From contig JAAZDA010000076.1 of assembly GCA_012512995.1 (NCBI GenBank), positions 1-7,994 of the forward strand: a DNA stretch of 7,994 bases. The letters run 5' to 3'. Below the pieces are notes generated by a model. The model saw only the letters and a list, made by a program, of their open reading frames with translations, made no database searches and was not told the origin of the DNA. Both the position numbers and the translations under genes were made by a program. Of the stretch, positions 1 through 5,185 are shown one piece after another (position 1 is the first letter of the stretch; every line of letters begins with the position of its first letter). The DNA comes from Clostridiales bacterium (GTDB lineage: Bacteria; Bacillota; Clostridia; Lachnospirales; Lachnospiraceae).

Positions 1-9
1 CGGTACTAC

Positions 10-40
10 TATATATCCATACCTGCTGCGAAGAAGTCAA
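10..40 (-). promoter_or_regulatory. possible promoter facing the left edge
   Basis: On the minus strand, TTGACT (positions 40-35) is followed by an AT-rich stretch containing TATATA (15-10), a spacing of about 19 nt. It lies just after the stop of the TnpW-like gene and would drive a gene beyond the window's left edge, probably a site-specific recombinase by analogy with other TnpW-type elements. The -35 is good; the spacing is longer than the usual 17, so this is only a candidate. Confidence 0.35.
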
Positions 41-51
41 GCATTATCGTC

Positions 52-213
52 TTATGAAGCCTTGAACAAATTGTGTCTGTCGGGATCCTGCAGAATCAGC
101 TTTTTCAGCTTCTCATACACAGTCTCACGGGCATCCGCGCCTGCGGCAGCCTCCACGATATAGGTCGTGTCTCCGATGGTCTTTTCCATGAACGTTACTT
201 TCTTATCTTCCAT
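52..213 (-). CDS. TnpW-like small mobile-element protein (53 aa)
   Basis: This short gene encodes 53 residues beginning MEDKKVTFMEKTIGDTTYIV and ending NLFKAS. The layout, a charged start followed by 'K-x-IGDTTYIVEA' and then a helix 'ARETVYEKLKKLIL', resembles the small TnpW proteins of Tn4451-like and other Clostridia elements, where the core reads roughly IGSTTYxV followed by a helix. Their molecular role is unknown, but they usually lie next to large serine recombinase genes. GGAGG lies 9 nt before the chosen ATG (213). A second in-frame ATG at 219 forms an ATGA overlap with the capsid stop codon but is only 3 nt from GGAGG. Either way translation is probably coupled to the capsid gene. 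The family call is from remembered resemblance, so moderate. Confidence 0.6.
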   Translation of the reverse strand: MEDKKVTFMEKTIGDTTYIVEAAAGADARETVYEKLKKLILQDPDRHNLFKAS

Positions 214-215
214 AA

Positions 216-1154
216 TCATTTTCCTCCGGCGGTGAGTGTCAGAGCCTTTACAGCCTCGCGGCGGATAAGCTTTGCGTCCAGAAATACAAAGGACAGATAA
301 GCAATCTGATTGTAGACGGCATATTTTTCCACCAGAGGGCGGACGGTGAGCGGCTTGCGTTCGATAATCCAGTAATAGCTCATATCGCCGAAGATGACCG
401 GGCTTTTGCCGCTGTCCGGGTTTGGCATATAGTTGGAAATAACGACCTTGTGGCCGAGAATCGTATCATCAGTGCTGCGCCAGAGGTAATTGCCCGCACT
501 GTCCTTGAGCGTCCTCAGATGAAGCGCTGTGCTGTCGTTCATCATCCAGACGGCATTCTTCCGGTATTCGCTGTCCACAGAGAAGAACAGCGTGATGATA
601 TCGTCAGTGGTGATTGCGGCGGTGGTCACTCCTGTCTTGGCTCCTGCAGCCGCATCGAGAATGCCTGTCGGCATATTTACTCCGGTGCCGTTTACAAAAG
701 CGTCTTCCTCGGCAAAGCCAAAGTTCCGGGCAAGGCGTGAAACGAGATAGTCCTCAAAGCTGAAAGACGCGTCACAGACAAAGTCCGAATCAAGCCTCAC
801 GATGTTTGCCAGCTTATGGCTGCCTACTTCGTGCTGAGTAAAATCGCCGATACCTTGAAAGACAGGAATTTCCCCGCCCTCCGTAACCCATGCGGCAATA
901 TCATCGGAATCTTTCGCAAGAATTCGATAATCGCCCCGATAGGCTTTGATGACCGTGGCAAGGGAGCGGAAAATGCTCTGCTTTTCCAGTTCCTTTGTAA
1001 ATCCGGCCTGTGTGGCATCCGGAAGCGAATAAGTACCTGTGGTGCTGTCGCGTCCTGCGTCAAGCTTTACCTCCGCGCCCTTGTTGCCGCGCATGGCATT
1101 CCAGAATTCTTTCTCGTAACCGATGTCTCCGGTCATATTTGTATAGTTGTTCAT
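216..1154 (-). CDS. HK97-fold phage major capsid protein (312 aa)
   Basis: This is the shell-forming subunit of a tailed-phage-type head. Hallmarks of the HK97 major capsid family (Phage_capsid) run through the protein: an N-terminal 'YSLPDATQAGFTKELEKQSI' segment (about 42-61), an E-loop/P-domain stretch around 88-125, 'EEDAFVNGTGVNMPTGIL' (149-166), 'WMMNDSTALHLRTLKDSAG' (203-221), 'LGHKVVISNYMP' (233-244) and 'FGDMSYYWIIERKPLTV' (255-271). I chose the ATG at 1154 because GGAGG lies 8 nt before it; an ATG six bases earlier is too close, and the longer frame to 1193 has no ribosome site. The resulting protein is about mature-capsid size, with almost nothing before the conserved core, so it lacks the roughly 100-residue N-terminal scaffolding (delta) domain of HK97 gp5. 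No protease, portal or terminase gene lies upstream in the operon, which is odd for this family. The zinc-ribbon gene ends 14 nt upstream. Confidence 0.9.
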   Translation of the reverse strand: MNNYTNMTGDIGYEKEFWNAMRGNKGAEVKLDAGRDSTTGTYSLPDATQAGFTKELEKQSIFRSLATVIKAYRGDYRILAKDSDDIAAWVTEGGEIPVFQGIGDFTQHEVGSHKLANIVRLDSDFVCDASFSFEDYLVSRLARNFGFAEEDAFVNGTGVNMPTGILDAAAGAKTGVTTAAITTDDIITLFFSVDSEYRKNAVWMMNDSTALHLRTLKDSAGNYLWRSTDDTILGHKVVISNYMPNPDSGKSPVIFGDMSYYWIIERKPLTVRPLVEKYAVYNQIAYLSFVFLDAKLIRREAVKALTLTAGGK

Positions 1155-1168
1155 AGTCATAACCTCCA

Positions 1169-1456
1169 TTAGTTTTTTCCGCAGTTCCTGCATTCGTACA
1201 GGAACAGGTCATTGTAGTTCAGCGGCGTTCCGCATACCGAGAGCGTCTGTCCGCACTTCGGGCAGACAACATCATAGGCAAGGGAATCATTCCAGCGCAT
1301 TTCATGCTTTGAATGCAGGCGGTAGCGATTGCTGCCTTCGTCCGTCAGCCAGAAGTCATAGATCTCGCTGACGAATTCCTCTGTATTTCCAGAATACATT
1401 GGGCTTTTTCTGGTTCCGTTCTTGACGGCATTTCTTAATGGATAAACAGTTTTCAT
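1169..1456 (-). CDS. zinc-ribbon protein of unknown function (95 aa)
   Basis: A 95-residue protein whose C-terminal third carries a treble-clef or zinc-ribbon-like cysteine arrangement: CPKCG (Cys65, Cys68) and CRNCG (Cys89, Cys92), with an extra Cys75 between. The N-terminal part is basic (residues 1-20), followed by a mixed region with 'EIYDFWLTDEG' (31-41). It shows no HNH, helix-turn-helix or other catalytic motif, so binding to nucleic acid or to a protein partner is only a guess. GGAGG lies 8 nt before the ATG. It sits directly upstream of the capsid gene and the capsid ribosome site begins right after its TAA, so the two are probably co-translated. It occupies the slot where a normal phage would have a portal or protease gene. 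Confidence 0.75.
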   Translation of the reverse strand: MKTVYPLRNAVKNGTRKSPMYSGNTEEFVSEIYDFWLTDEGSNRYRLHSKHEMRWNDSLAYDVVCPKCGQTLSVCGTPLNYNDLFLYECRNCGKN

Positions 1457-1576
1457 GGTGAAATCCTCCTTTGATTTTGGGGTTAATTACCCGTTTGAAT
1501 ACGCTTTTTTGCGTGCGAGAGGGGGCGCCGTTTTCCGCAACATTTACCGCAGAGATTTGACCCGCCCCTCCTGGTC
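1457..1576 (-). other. GC-rich non-coding segment with inverted repeat; possible packaging or structural site
   Basis: No gene with a plausible ribosome site is visible here, but the stretch is unusually ordered. A G-run (GAGGGGGCG, 1519-1527, plus strand) is complementary to CGCCCCTC (1563-1570) apart from one extra base, with about 35 nt between. A small dyad, ACGC-TTTTTT-GCGT, lies at 1501-1514. On the minus strand TGCGG occurs twice, shortly after GGTCAAATCTCT. From memory, similar G-rich strings followed by TCAAATCTCT occur near cohesive-end regions of Firmicutes phages, so a cos-like packaging site is a possibility. A structured leader for the zinc-ribbon/capsid genes is the main alternative. 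Confidence 0.35.
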
Positions 1577-1849
1577 TTATTCCATCTGTTCTTTCACAAG
1601 TTGCATCCCGCGACTGCTACAGAACTTTATTGCTTCATCGAAGTTTCTGAAATAGATCTGAGAGAAGCCGTACTCTACCATCCAAGGCAGAGGCGCGTCG
1701 TTCCTGCTTTTCATAACAAGCACAGGCTTTCCGTCACGGCGCTTTCTCACCTGAATGCCGTCATAATGGTTAGTGCTGAAATCAGACGCTTTAGCGAGCA
1801 GCGGAAACTCCCCGTTCTTCTCGGTGATGCCTATTGGAATCAATCTCAT
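1577..1849 (-). CDS. hypothetical protein (90 aa)
   Basis: I do not recognise this family. The protein begins MRLIPIGITEKNGEFPLL and appears to be a small, mostly beta domain: a basic turn 'VRKRRDGKPVLVMKSR' (34-49), then 'GFSQIYFRNFDEAIKFC' (61-77), which looks like a strand followed by a helix, and a short charged tail. It has no signal peptide, membrane segment or metal-binding cysteine pair. GGAGG lies 8 nt before the ATG, so it is very likely translated. It lies between the proposed replication origin and the GC-rich segment of the same operon. Confidence 0.7.
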   Translation of the reverse strand: MRLIPIGITEKNGEFPLLAKASDFSTNHYDGIQVRKRRDGKPVLVMKSRNDAPLPWMVEYGFSQIYFRNFDEAIKFCSSRGMQLVKEQME

Positions 1850-1868
1850 GATGTTGTCCTCCTTCCTT

Positions 1869-1977
1869 CGTCAGTGGGTGTGTCAGTCGAGACAGTCATT
1901 TCATAAACTTCTATATATAGAGATTTGACTTAAGAATCGCCTATAATAGTTTTTATATACGACTGACACGACCGTCA
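1869..1977. repeat. inverted 9-mer repeats flanking an AT-rich core; putative replication origin
   Basis: Two tandem 9-mers lie on the left (TGTCAGTCG at 1881-1889, AGACAGTCA at 1890-1898), with a weaker CGTCAGTGG at 1869-1877. Two tandem copies lie on the right in opposite orientation (TGTCAGTCG complementing 1960-1968, TGACGGTCG complementing 1969-1977). As 20-bp arms (1879-1898 and 1961-1980) they match at 16 of 20 positions. The 61 bp between them (1899-1959) contain only about 13 G or C and include the perfect palindrome TCTATATATAGA (1910-1921). Iterons flanking an easily melted region beside a primase-helicase gene is the known layout of P4- and SaPI-type satellite origins, so I infer an origin. 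A regulatory site is the alternative. The right arm overlaps the helicase stop codon. Confidence 0.5.
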
Positions 1978-3765
1978 CACGAGTGGTTTTGCTTCGGGTA
2001 AAAATTCAGGCTTCAGGCGCAGACCGCAAACGATACGTCCCGCCCTTGTCCGCTTGCGTGTGTACCCGGCAAACTCCACGGCGGTATAGAAATCTGTGGT
2101 GCTTCTGGTGTAATCGCCCGCCCTCTGACAGAAATATCTGTACTGGGTATAAAGGTCTCCTGATGCGGTGGTATATTCGTTTCCGATATCACAGCACTCA
2201 TCAATAAAGTTGCCGAGCCAGTCGCTGTTCTCACGATATGCGCTCGTAGCAGCTTTGACGCATTCCGGCTGTTCGATATGAAAGCCAGCGTCGATGACTG
2301 CCTTCGCGCCTTCGATGATCCATGAGAGAATTGCTTCTCCGGCGTTTTCAAACAGGTAGTCGGCATAGTTCTTGTGATCGCCGTTTCCTTCAATCCTTGC
2401 GCTAAATGGTACAACGATGAGCCTGCGCCAAGTGCCGGGATCATTGGCTCCGACCTTTGGCAGATGGTTCGTATAAAGGATGAGCGTGTGACAGGGCGTG
2501 AAGCTGAACGGATCTTTATATTTTTTCTCCGCATAAATCTCGTCCGTGGAACTGAGCTGCTTTGCAACAGAGGTATTGAGCCTCAGCCCTTCTTCCAGTT
2601 CAGCGGCGAACAAGGCTCTGACACCATTCGTCTCAGCCAGCTCCGGTTTAACGTTTCTGCGGCATCCGACCGTCAGTGCGTCTGCGGATATGTGGCCGCT
2701 GTAGGAACCGAGGACTCTTGCGATGGAATTCCAGAACGTGGACTTGCCATTCCTACCTTCGCCATAAGCAATAATGAGTGCTTCGATATAGACATGACCG
2801 ATGGCGCAAAGTCCGGCGATCCGCTGAACATAGGATTTCAGCTCCGTATCTCCACAGAAGAACACATTAAGGGCGTCCTCCCAGATATCCGCTCCTTTGA
2901 TTCCCGGAGCAACGGCAGTACACTTCGTGATGAAGTCCTCCGCCCGGTGAGGCAGTTTACCGTCTGCGCCTTTTCTGAGATCGACCGTGTAATCCGACGT
3001 GTTCAGAAGGAATCCATCCTTGTTCAGTTCGTGGTGATCGATCTCGACCATAGGTCGGGCTTCTTTCAGAGCCGCCGTCAGATACTTGGAATCACGGCGT
3101 TTGATGACGAATGCCCTGTAGGAAATGGCTCCGGTATTGGCGTAATATGCCTTCAGCTGTTCCTCGTTCATGTACTGGGCGGCATTCTTGCCATGTTCCG
3201 CGACAACAGCGTCCGCTCCGGTCGTTTCCATATATTTTTCCGTATCAGCGATATGCTTCTCCGCTTCTTTCAGCTGCGCGTCCGTAAACTCATCAAGCGC
3301 CGCCTGCGCTCTGGGCTTTGATTCCTCCCAGTAGACGCCGTTGTAGACGATGTAATCCGTTGCCGGGGAATACCGGACATAGTCGCGGCAGAACTTGGCG
3401 AAAGCATACGCCTGACCGAGATCTGAATAGTCCGCAGGTTTTCTCGGAGTGGGATTGTTGTAATCCTCTGGCGGTATGTATCCGTCCTGCTGAGAAACCT
3501 TGCCGCCAAACTTTATGGCGCTGCTCCAGATTGTCTGAAGTTCCTTTGGATCAAGCGGAGGATTGCAGGCCGCAGCTTTCTCGGCGAATCTGCGCTTGGC
3601 TTCATTGGTATCGCCGTAGCGTTTGATGATCCTCCCGGCAATACGGGACATAGTGCTGTTGCGCTGACCTTCGGGGATAACCTCATCGAAATCCGGCTTC
3701 TCGGCTGGTGCTGTTATCGGCTCCTGTTCAGTTGCCTGCGTTTTCATAAATTCACTCAGATTCAT
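1975..3765 (-). CDS. P4/D5-type replicative helicase with PriCT domain (596 aa)
   Basis: This is the replication helicase of the element, expected to unwind DNA at its origin. Residue numbers below count from the upstream GTG at 3774; subtract 3 for the chosen start. In order: a short linker (1-34); a PriCT-type helical domain, 'IPEGQRNSTMSRIAGRII' to about residue 92; a D5_N-like region (about 115-330); and an SF3 AAA+ helicase core. The core has Walker A GEGRNGKST (338-346), Walker B 'ALFAAELEEG' (387-396), the sensor strand 'LILYTNHLPKV' with Asn436 (431-441) and an arginine finger at Arg450-Arg451. A winged-helix-like tail follows. The ATG at 3765 has GGAGG 8 nt upstream; the GTG at 3774 overlaps that site and is unlikely to be used. 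The start overlaps the primase-domain gene by 14 nt in another frame, so the two are probably translationally coupled. The inverted repeats at its 3' end may be its binding site. Confidence 0.9.
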   Translation of the reverse strand: MNLSEFMKTQATEQEPITAPAEKPDFDEVIPEGQRNSTMSRIAGRIIKRYGDTNEAKRRFAEKAAACNPPLDPKELQTIWSSAIKFGGKVSQQDGYIPPEDYNNPTPRKPADYSDLGQAYAFAKFCRDYVRYSPATDYIVYNGVYWEESKPRAQAALDEFTDAQLKEAEKHIADTEKYMETTGADAVVAEHGKNAAQYMNEEQLKAYYANTGAISYRAFVIKRRDSKYLTAALKEARPMVEIDHHELNKDGFLLNTSDYTVDLRKGADGKLPHRAEDFITKCTAVAPGIKGADIWEDALNVFFCGDTELKSYVQRIAGLCAIGHVYIEALIIAYGEGRNGKSTFWNSIARVLGSYSGHISADALTVGCRRNVKPELAETNGVRALFAAELEEGLRLNTSVAKQLSSTDEIYAEKKYKDPFSFTPCHTLILYTNHLPKVGANDPGTWRRLIVVPFSARIEGNGDHKNYADYLFENAGEAILSWIIEGAKAVIDAGFHIEQPECVKAATSAYRENSDWLGNFIDECCDIGNEYTTASGDLYTQYRYFCQRAGDYTRSTTDFYTAVEFAGYTRKRTRAGRIVCGLRLKPEFLPEAKPLV

Positions 3766-4267
3766 CTTTGGCACCTCCGTGGTATTCAGCTACAGGACTT
3801 TTTACACCGAAGAAGAATCTGGCCGAATCCTTGGCATTCATATCAAAATACGGGAAGAATGCGATGACTGAATCTTTCAGGCTGCGGTAAGCGTTGCTGT
3901 CCGTAACAGGCTCGATGGGAAAAATCACATGGAACCTCGGCCTCGGACTATACTTGTTTTTCTGCTTCATGTGGTGCCTGCTGTAGATGACGAAGAACGG
4001 CACTCCGGGAAATGCTTGCTCAACATCTGCGGGCGTTACCCATTCGGTAGGATCTTCTGAGTGGTCGTTGTCGCAGTCGAACGGCAGACAATTGGAATTG
4101 AGAAAATCGTCGATTGCCCTGTGGCTGTTACGATACTCGGCAAAGACCTGATCGTAACAGGCGGCAGCTTTCAACTCGTCTGCCGATGTGATGATGTGCT
4201 TGTCGGGATAGCATGTATTGAGCGGATTATCCCTGCAATTTGCCGTATAGATGGTGATAGGCTTCAT
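3752..4267 (-). CDS. archaeo-eukaryotic-type primase (PrimPol) domain protein (171 aa)
   Basis: This encodes the primer-making half of the replication module. It carries the AEP signature motifs: motif I 'LPFDCDND' with Asp64, Asp66 and Asp68; motif II 'RPRFHVIFP' with Arg111 and His113; and a motif III region 'YFDMNAKDSARFFFG' with Asp142 and Asp147. The metal-binding acidic residues and the nucleotide-binding histidine therefore appear intact. It ends soon after the AEP core ('EYHGGAKDESE'), and the PriCT and helicase domains are encoded by the next gene in a different frame. In many related phage primases these parts are one polypeptide of about 770-800 residues, so this is a split version. 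GGAGG lies 8 nt before the ATG. It probably acts with the downstream helicase as a primase-helicase complex. Confidence 0.85.
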   Translation of the reverse strand: MKPITIYTANCRDNPLNTCYPDKHIITSADELKAAACYDQVFAEYRNSHRAIDDFLNSNCLPFDCDNDHSEDPTEWVTPADVEQAFPGVPFFVIYSRHHMKQKNKYSPRPRFHVIFPIEPVTDSNAYRSLKDSVIAFFPYFDMNAKDSARFFFGVKSPVAEYHGGAKDESE

Positions 4268-4376
4268 TCGGGCGTCCTCCTTTCATAAGATTTGTTCATG
4301 ACGTTTTGCATCCTTTCTGAGAACATCAAGTCCTTCACTATACGGAGAAAAACAGGCTGTTTTGTACAGGTGATTT
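4268..4376 (-). other. short intergenic gap with a small dyad
   Basis: No convincing gene lies between the sigma-like gene and the primase gene. There is a near-perfect palindrome AAAACAG-G-CTGTTTT (4349-4363) with 7-bp arms and a single central base, too tight to fold as an RNA hairpin but plausible as a protein-binding site. The right end holds the GGAGG of the primase gene. Confidence 0.35.
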
Positions 4377-4766
4377 TCAAAAATGTTTCTTGAATTTTTT
4401 CTTTGCCGCCTCCAGTGATTCCCGGACAGCATTGACTGTGGCGCCTTCTGCAGCAGCGATCTCACGGAGCGTCATGCCGTCCGCCTTCATGGTGAGCCGC
4501 CGAAGCTGAACATCCGTCAGGCAGGAAAGCGTATCGTTGATATGCCGCTGTTTCTCCTTGCGGGCGAATACTTCTTCCGGCGTCAGGCGGTACGCAAGGG
4601 AATCGCCCTCATACTGCATGGCCTCGATGTGATAAGGGCAGTGGTAGCGTTCCTTGCGGTCGGCATTTGCCATCTCCCGGTCATTATCCAGAATGTAGGC
4701 GGCAGTTTCTTCTGTGACCTCCACCAGCACAGTGGAACCGTCCTCCAGTCTGTAATTGATAAACAT
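4377..4766 (-). CDS. sigma-70 region-4-like DNA-binding protein (129 aa)
   Basis: A small regulator of the type annotated 'sigma-70 family' in Clostridia phages and conjugative elements. The N-terminal half begins 'MFINYRLEDGSTVLVEVTEE' and includes 'ADRKERYHCPYHIEAM' (36-50). The C-terminal half is a region-4-like helix-turn-helix: 'LTDVQLRRLTMKADGMTLRE' (83-102), then 'IAAAEGATVNAVRESLEAA' (103-121), ending in a lysine-rich tail. Region 2 of a true sigma factor is absent, so it is more likely a DNA-binding activator or regulator than a full sigma factor. The ATG at 4766 is chosen because AAAGGA lies 6 nt upstream and the family normally starts with this sequence; the frame to 4892 has no ribosome site. 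It is the first visible gene of the minus-strand operon and is preceded by a structured leader. Confidence 0.8.
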   Translation of the reverse strand: MFINYRLEDGSTVLVEVTEETAAYILDNDREMANADRKERYHCPYHIEAMQYEGDSLAYRLTPEEVFARKEKQRHINDTLSCLTDVQLRRLTMKADGMTLREIAAAEGATVNAVRESLEAAKKKFKKHF

Positions 4767-4768
4767 AT

Positions 4769-4793
4769 CCGTTCCTTTCCGCCTGAACGGAAA
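4769..4793 (-). promoter_or_regulatory. two mutually exclusive hairpins over the sigma-like gene's ribosome site
   Basis: On the transcript, CCGTTC can pair with GAACGG (plus strand 4769-4774 with 4785-4790, loop 10 nt), burying the GGA of the ribosome site. Alternatively TTTCCG pairs with CGGAAA (4776-4781 with 4788-4793, loop 6 nt), which frees the GGAAC. The arms share bases, so only one can form at a time. This could switch translation, but hairpins of this size can occur by chance. Confidence 0.35.
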
Positions 4794-4827
4794 AGAGCCG
4801 GAATGCATAAGGGCGGCTGAATAAAAG

Positions 4828-4933
4828 AGCCTGATTACATAAAAGGTCGCAGTTATCCAGAGGTACCGATAGTCTTTCTGCGTAAAATGCAAAAGCAGAC
4901 TATATGTATCCCGGCCCTATACGTAATCAGGCT
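4828..4933. repeat. 106-bp inverted-repeat element
   Basis: AGCCTGATTACAT (4828-4840) and ACGTAATCAGGCT (4921-4933) are inverted copies matching at 12 of 13 positions. Inside lies a second perfect dyad, ATAGTCT (4869-4875) with AGACTAT (4897-4903), overlapping a CTGC/GCAG pair (4878-4881 with 4895-4898). The nested symmetry suggests a large RNA stem-loop in the leader of the sigma-like gene, or a DNA recombination or protein-binding site. On the minus strand the outer stem is followed by CTCTTTTATTC, which is partly T-rich. Confidence 0.55.
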
Positions 4934-5029
4934 TTCGATATTTTGTTTGGAGGAGTTACCTTCCTCTGTTTCTTACCGGGAAAATCAACCCCTCTTACTT
5001 CCCTCTGGAGATAAGCTGACGATTTGAGC

Positions 5030-5053
5030 GGATATTTGGACAAAAAAATATCC
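5030..5053. repeat. 8-bp-arm inverted repeat
   Basis: GGATATTT (5030-5037) and AAATATCC (5046-5053) are perfect inverted copies separated by 8 nt. The right arm overlaps the T-tract of the adjacent minus-strand terminator-like hairpin, so on a minus-strand transcript the two structures sit back to back. It could be an operator or part of an attenuator. Confidence 0.4.
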
Positions 5054-5068
5054 CCTGCCGGAGGGCAG
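5042..5068 (-). terminator. rho-independent terminator-like hairpin
   Basis: Read on the minus strand, CTGCC-CTCC-GGCAG (5068-5055) forms a 5-bp stem with a four-base loop, extendable by a CC/GG pair past one bulged base. GGGATA and then seven T residues (5048-5042) follow. It would stop transcription arriving from the restriction-modification side and so insulate the capsid operon, or act as an attenuator if a promoter lies to its right on that strand. The stem is short, hence moderate confidence. Confidence 0.5.
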
Positions 5069-5080
5069 AGGAGTTGATAG

Positions 5081-5143
5081 ATGATAAAAACAAGCAGTAA
5101 TAGTTGGTTGTATGGTAGAATTGTTCATAAAATCGTGCTATAA
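5081..5143 (+). CDS. possible 20-aa leader peptide
   Basis: ATG at 5081 is preceded by AGGAG with a 7-nt gap and opens a 20-codon frame (MIKTSSNSWLYGRIVHKIVL) that ends at TAA inside the -10 box of the downstream promoter. The ribosome site is good for so short a frame, but I recognise no family. It may be a chance ORF or the remnant of a longer gene. Confidence 0.2.
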   Translation: MIKTSSNSWLYGRIVHKIVL

Positions 5144-5144
5144 T
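5136..5144 (+). promoter_or_regulatory. extended -10 promoter of the restriction-modification operon
   Basis: TGCTATAAT is a perfect extended -10 (TGnTATAAT), 42 nt before the regulator's start codon. No good -35 stands at 16-18 nt; TTGTTC (5121-5126) is only 12 nt away. Extended -10 promoters can work without one. Repeats that could be an operator overlap and follow it. Confidence 0.55.
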
Positions 5145-5158
5145 AATGCTATATTATT
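5137..5158. promoter_or_regulatory. candidate operator: tandem 11-mers with a central dyad
   Basis: GCTATAATAAT (5137-5147) is followed directly by GCTATATTATT (5148-5158), matching at 9 of 11 positions. Within them AATAAT (5142-5147) and ATTATT (5153-5158) form an inverted repeat with a 5-bp centre. It overlaps the -10 box and the expected transcription start, where the XRE-type protein encoded just downstream could repress its own operon. The binding is inferred from position and symmetry only. Confidence 0.4.
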
Positions 5159-5185
5159 GAAATGCATTTGCAAAGGAGATGCAAG

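Noticed and set aside
1484..1550. 18-codon ATG frame in the GC-rich intergenic segment (minus strand)
   Set aside because: The nearest GGAGG is about 25 nt upstream, too far for use, and the frame is short and unremarkable.
1924..1947. TTGACT followed by TATAAT on the plus strand
   Set aside because: The spacing is only 12 nt, there is no plus-strand gene to serve, and the bases belong to the AT-rich core of the proposed origin.
2013..2567. 184-codon frame on the minus strand
   Set aside because: It overlaps the helicase gene in another frame, has a low-complexity Arg/Ser-rich translation and has no supporting ribosome site.
2374..3321. 315-codon open frame on the plus strand
   Set aside because: It lies wholly antisense to the helicase gene, which has clear SF3 motifs; the frame is open because of codon bias in the real gene and its translation shows no recognisable domain.
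4283..4465. 60-codon frame on the minus strand
   Set aside because: Most of it overlaps the sigma-like gene in another frame and it has no ribosome site at its start.
4767..4892. 42-residue N-terminal extension of the sigma-like protein
   Set aside because: No ribosome site precedes the upstream ATG, and the extension falls in the structured leader while the known family starts at the downstream ATG.
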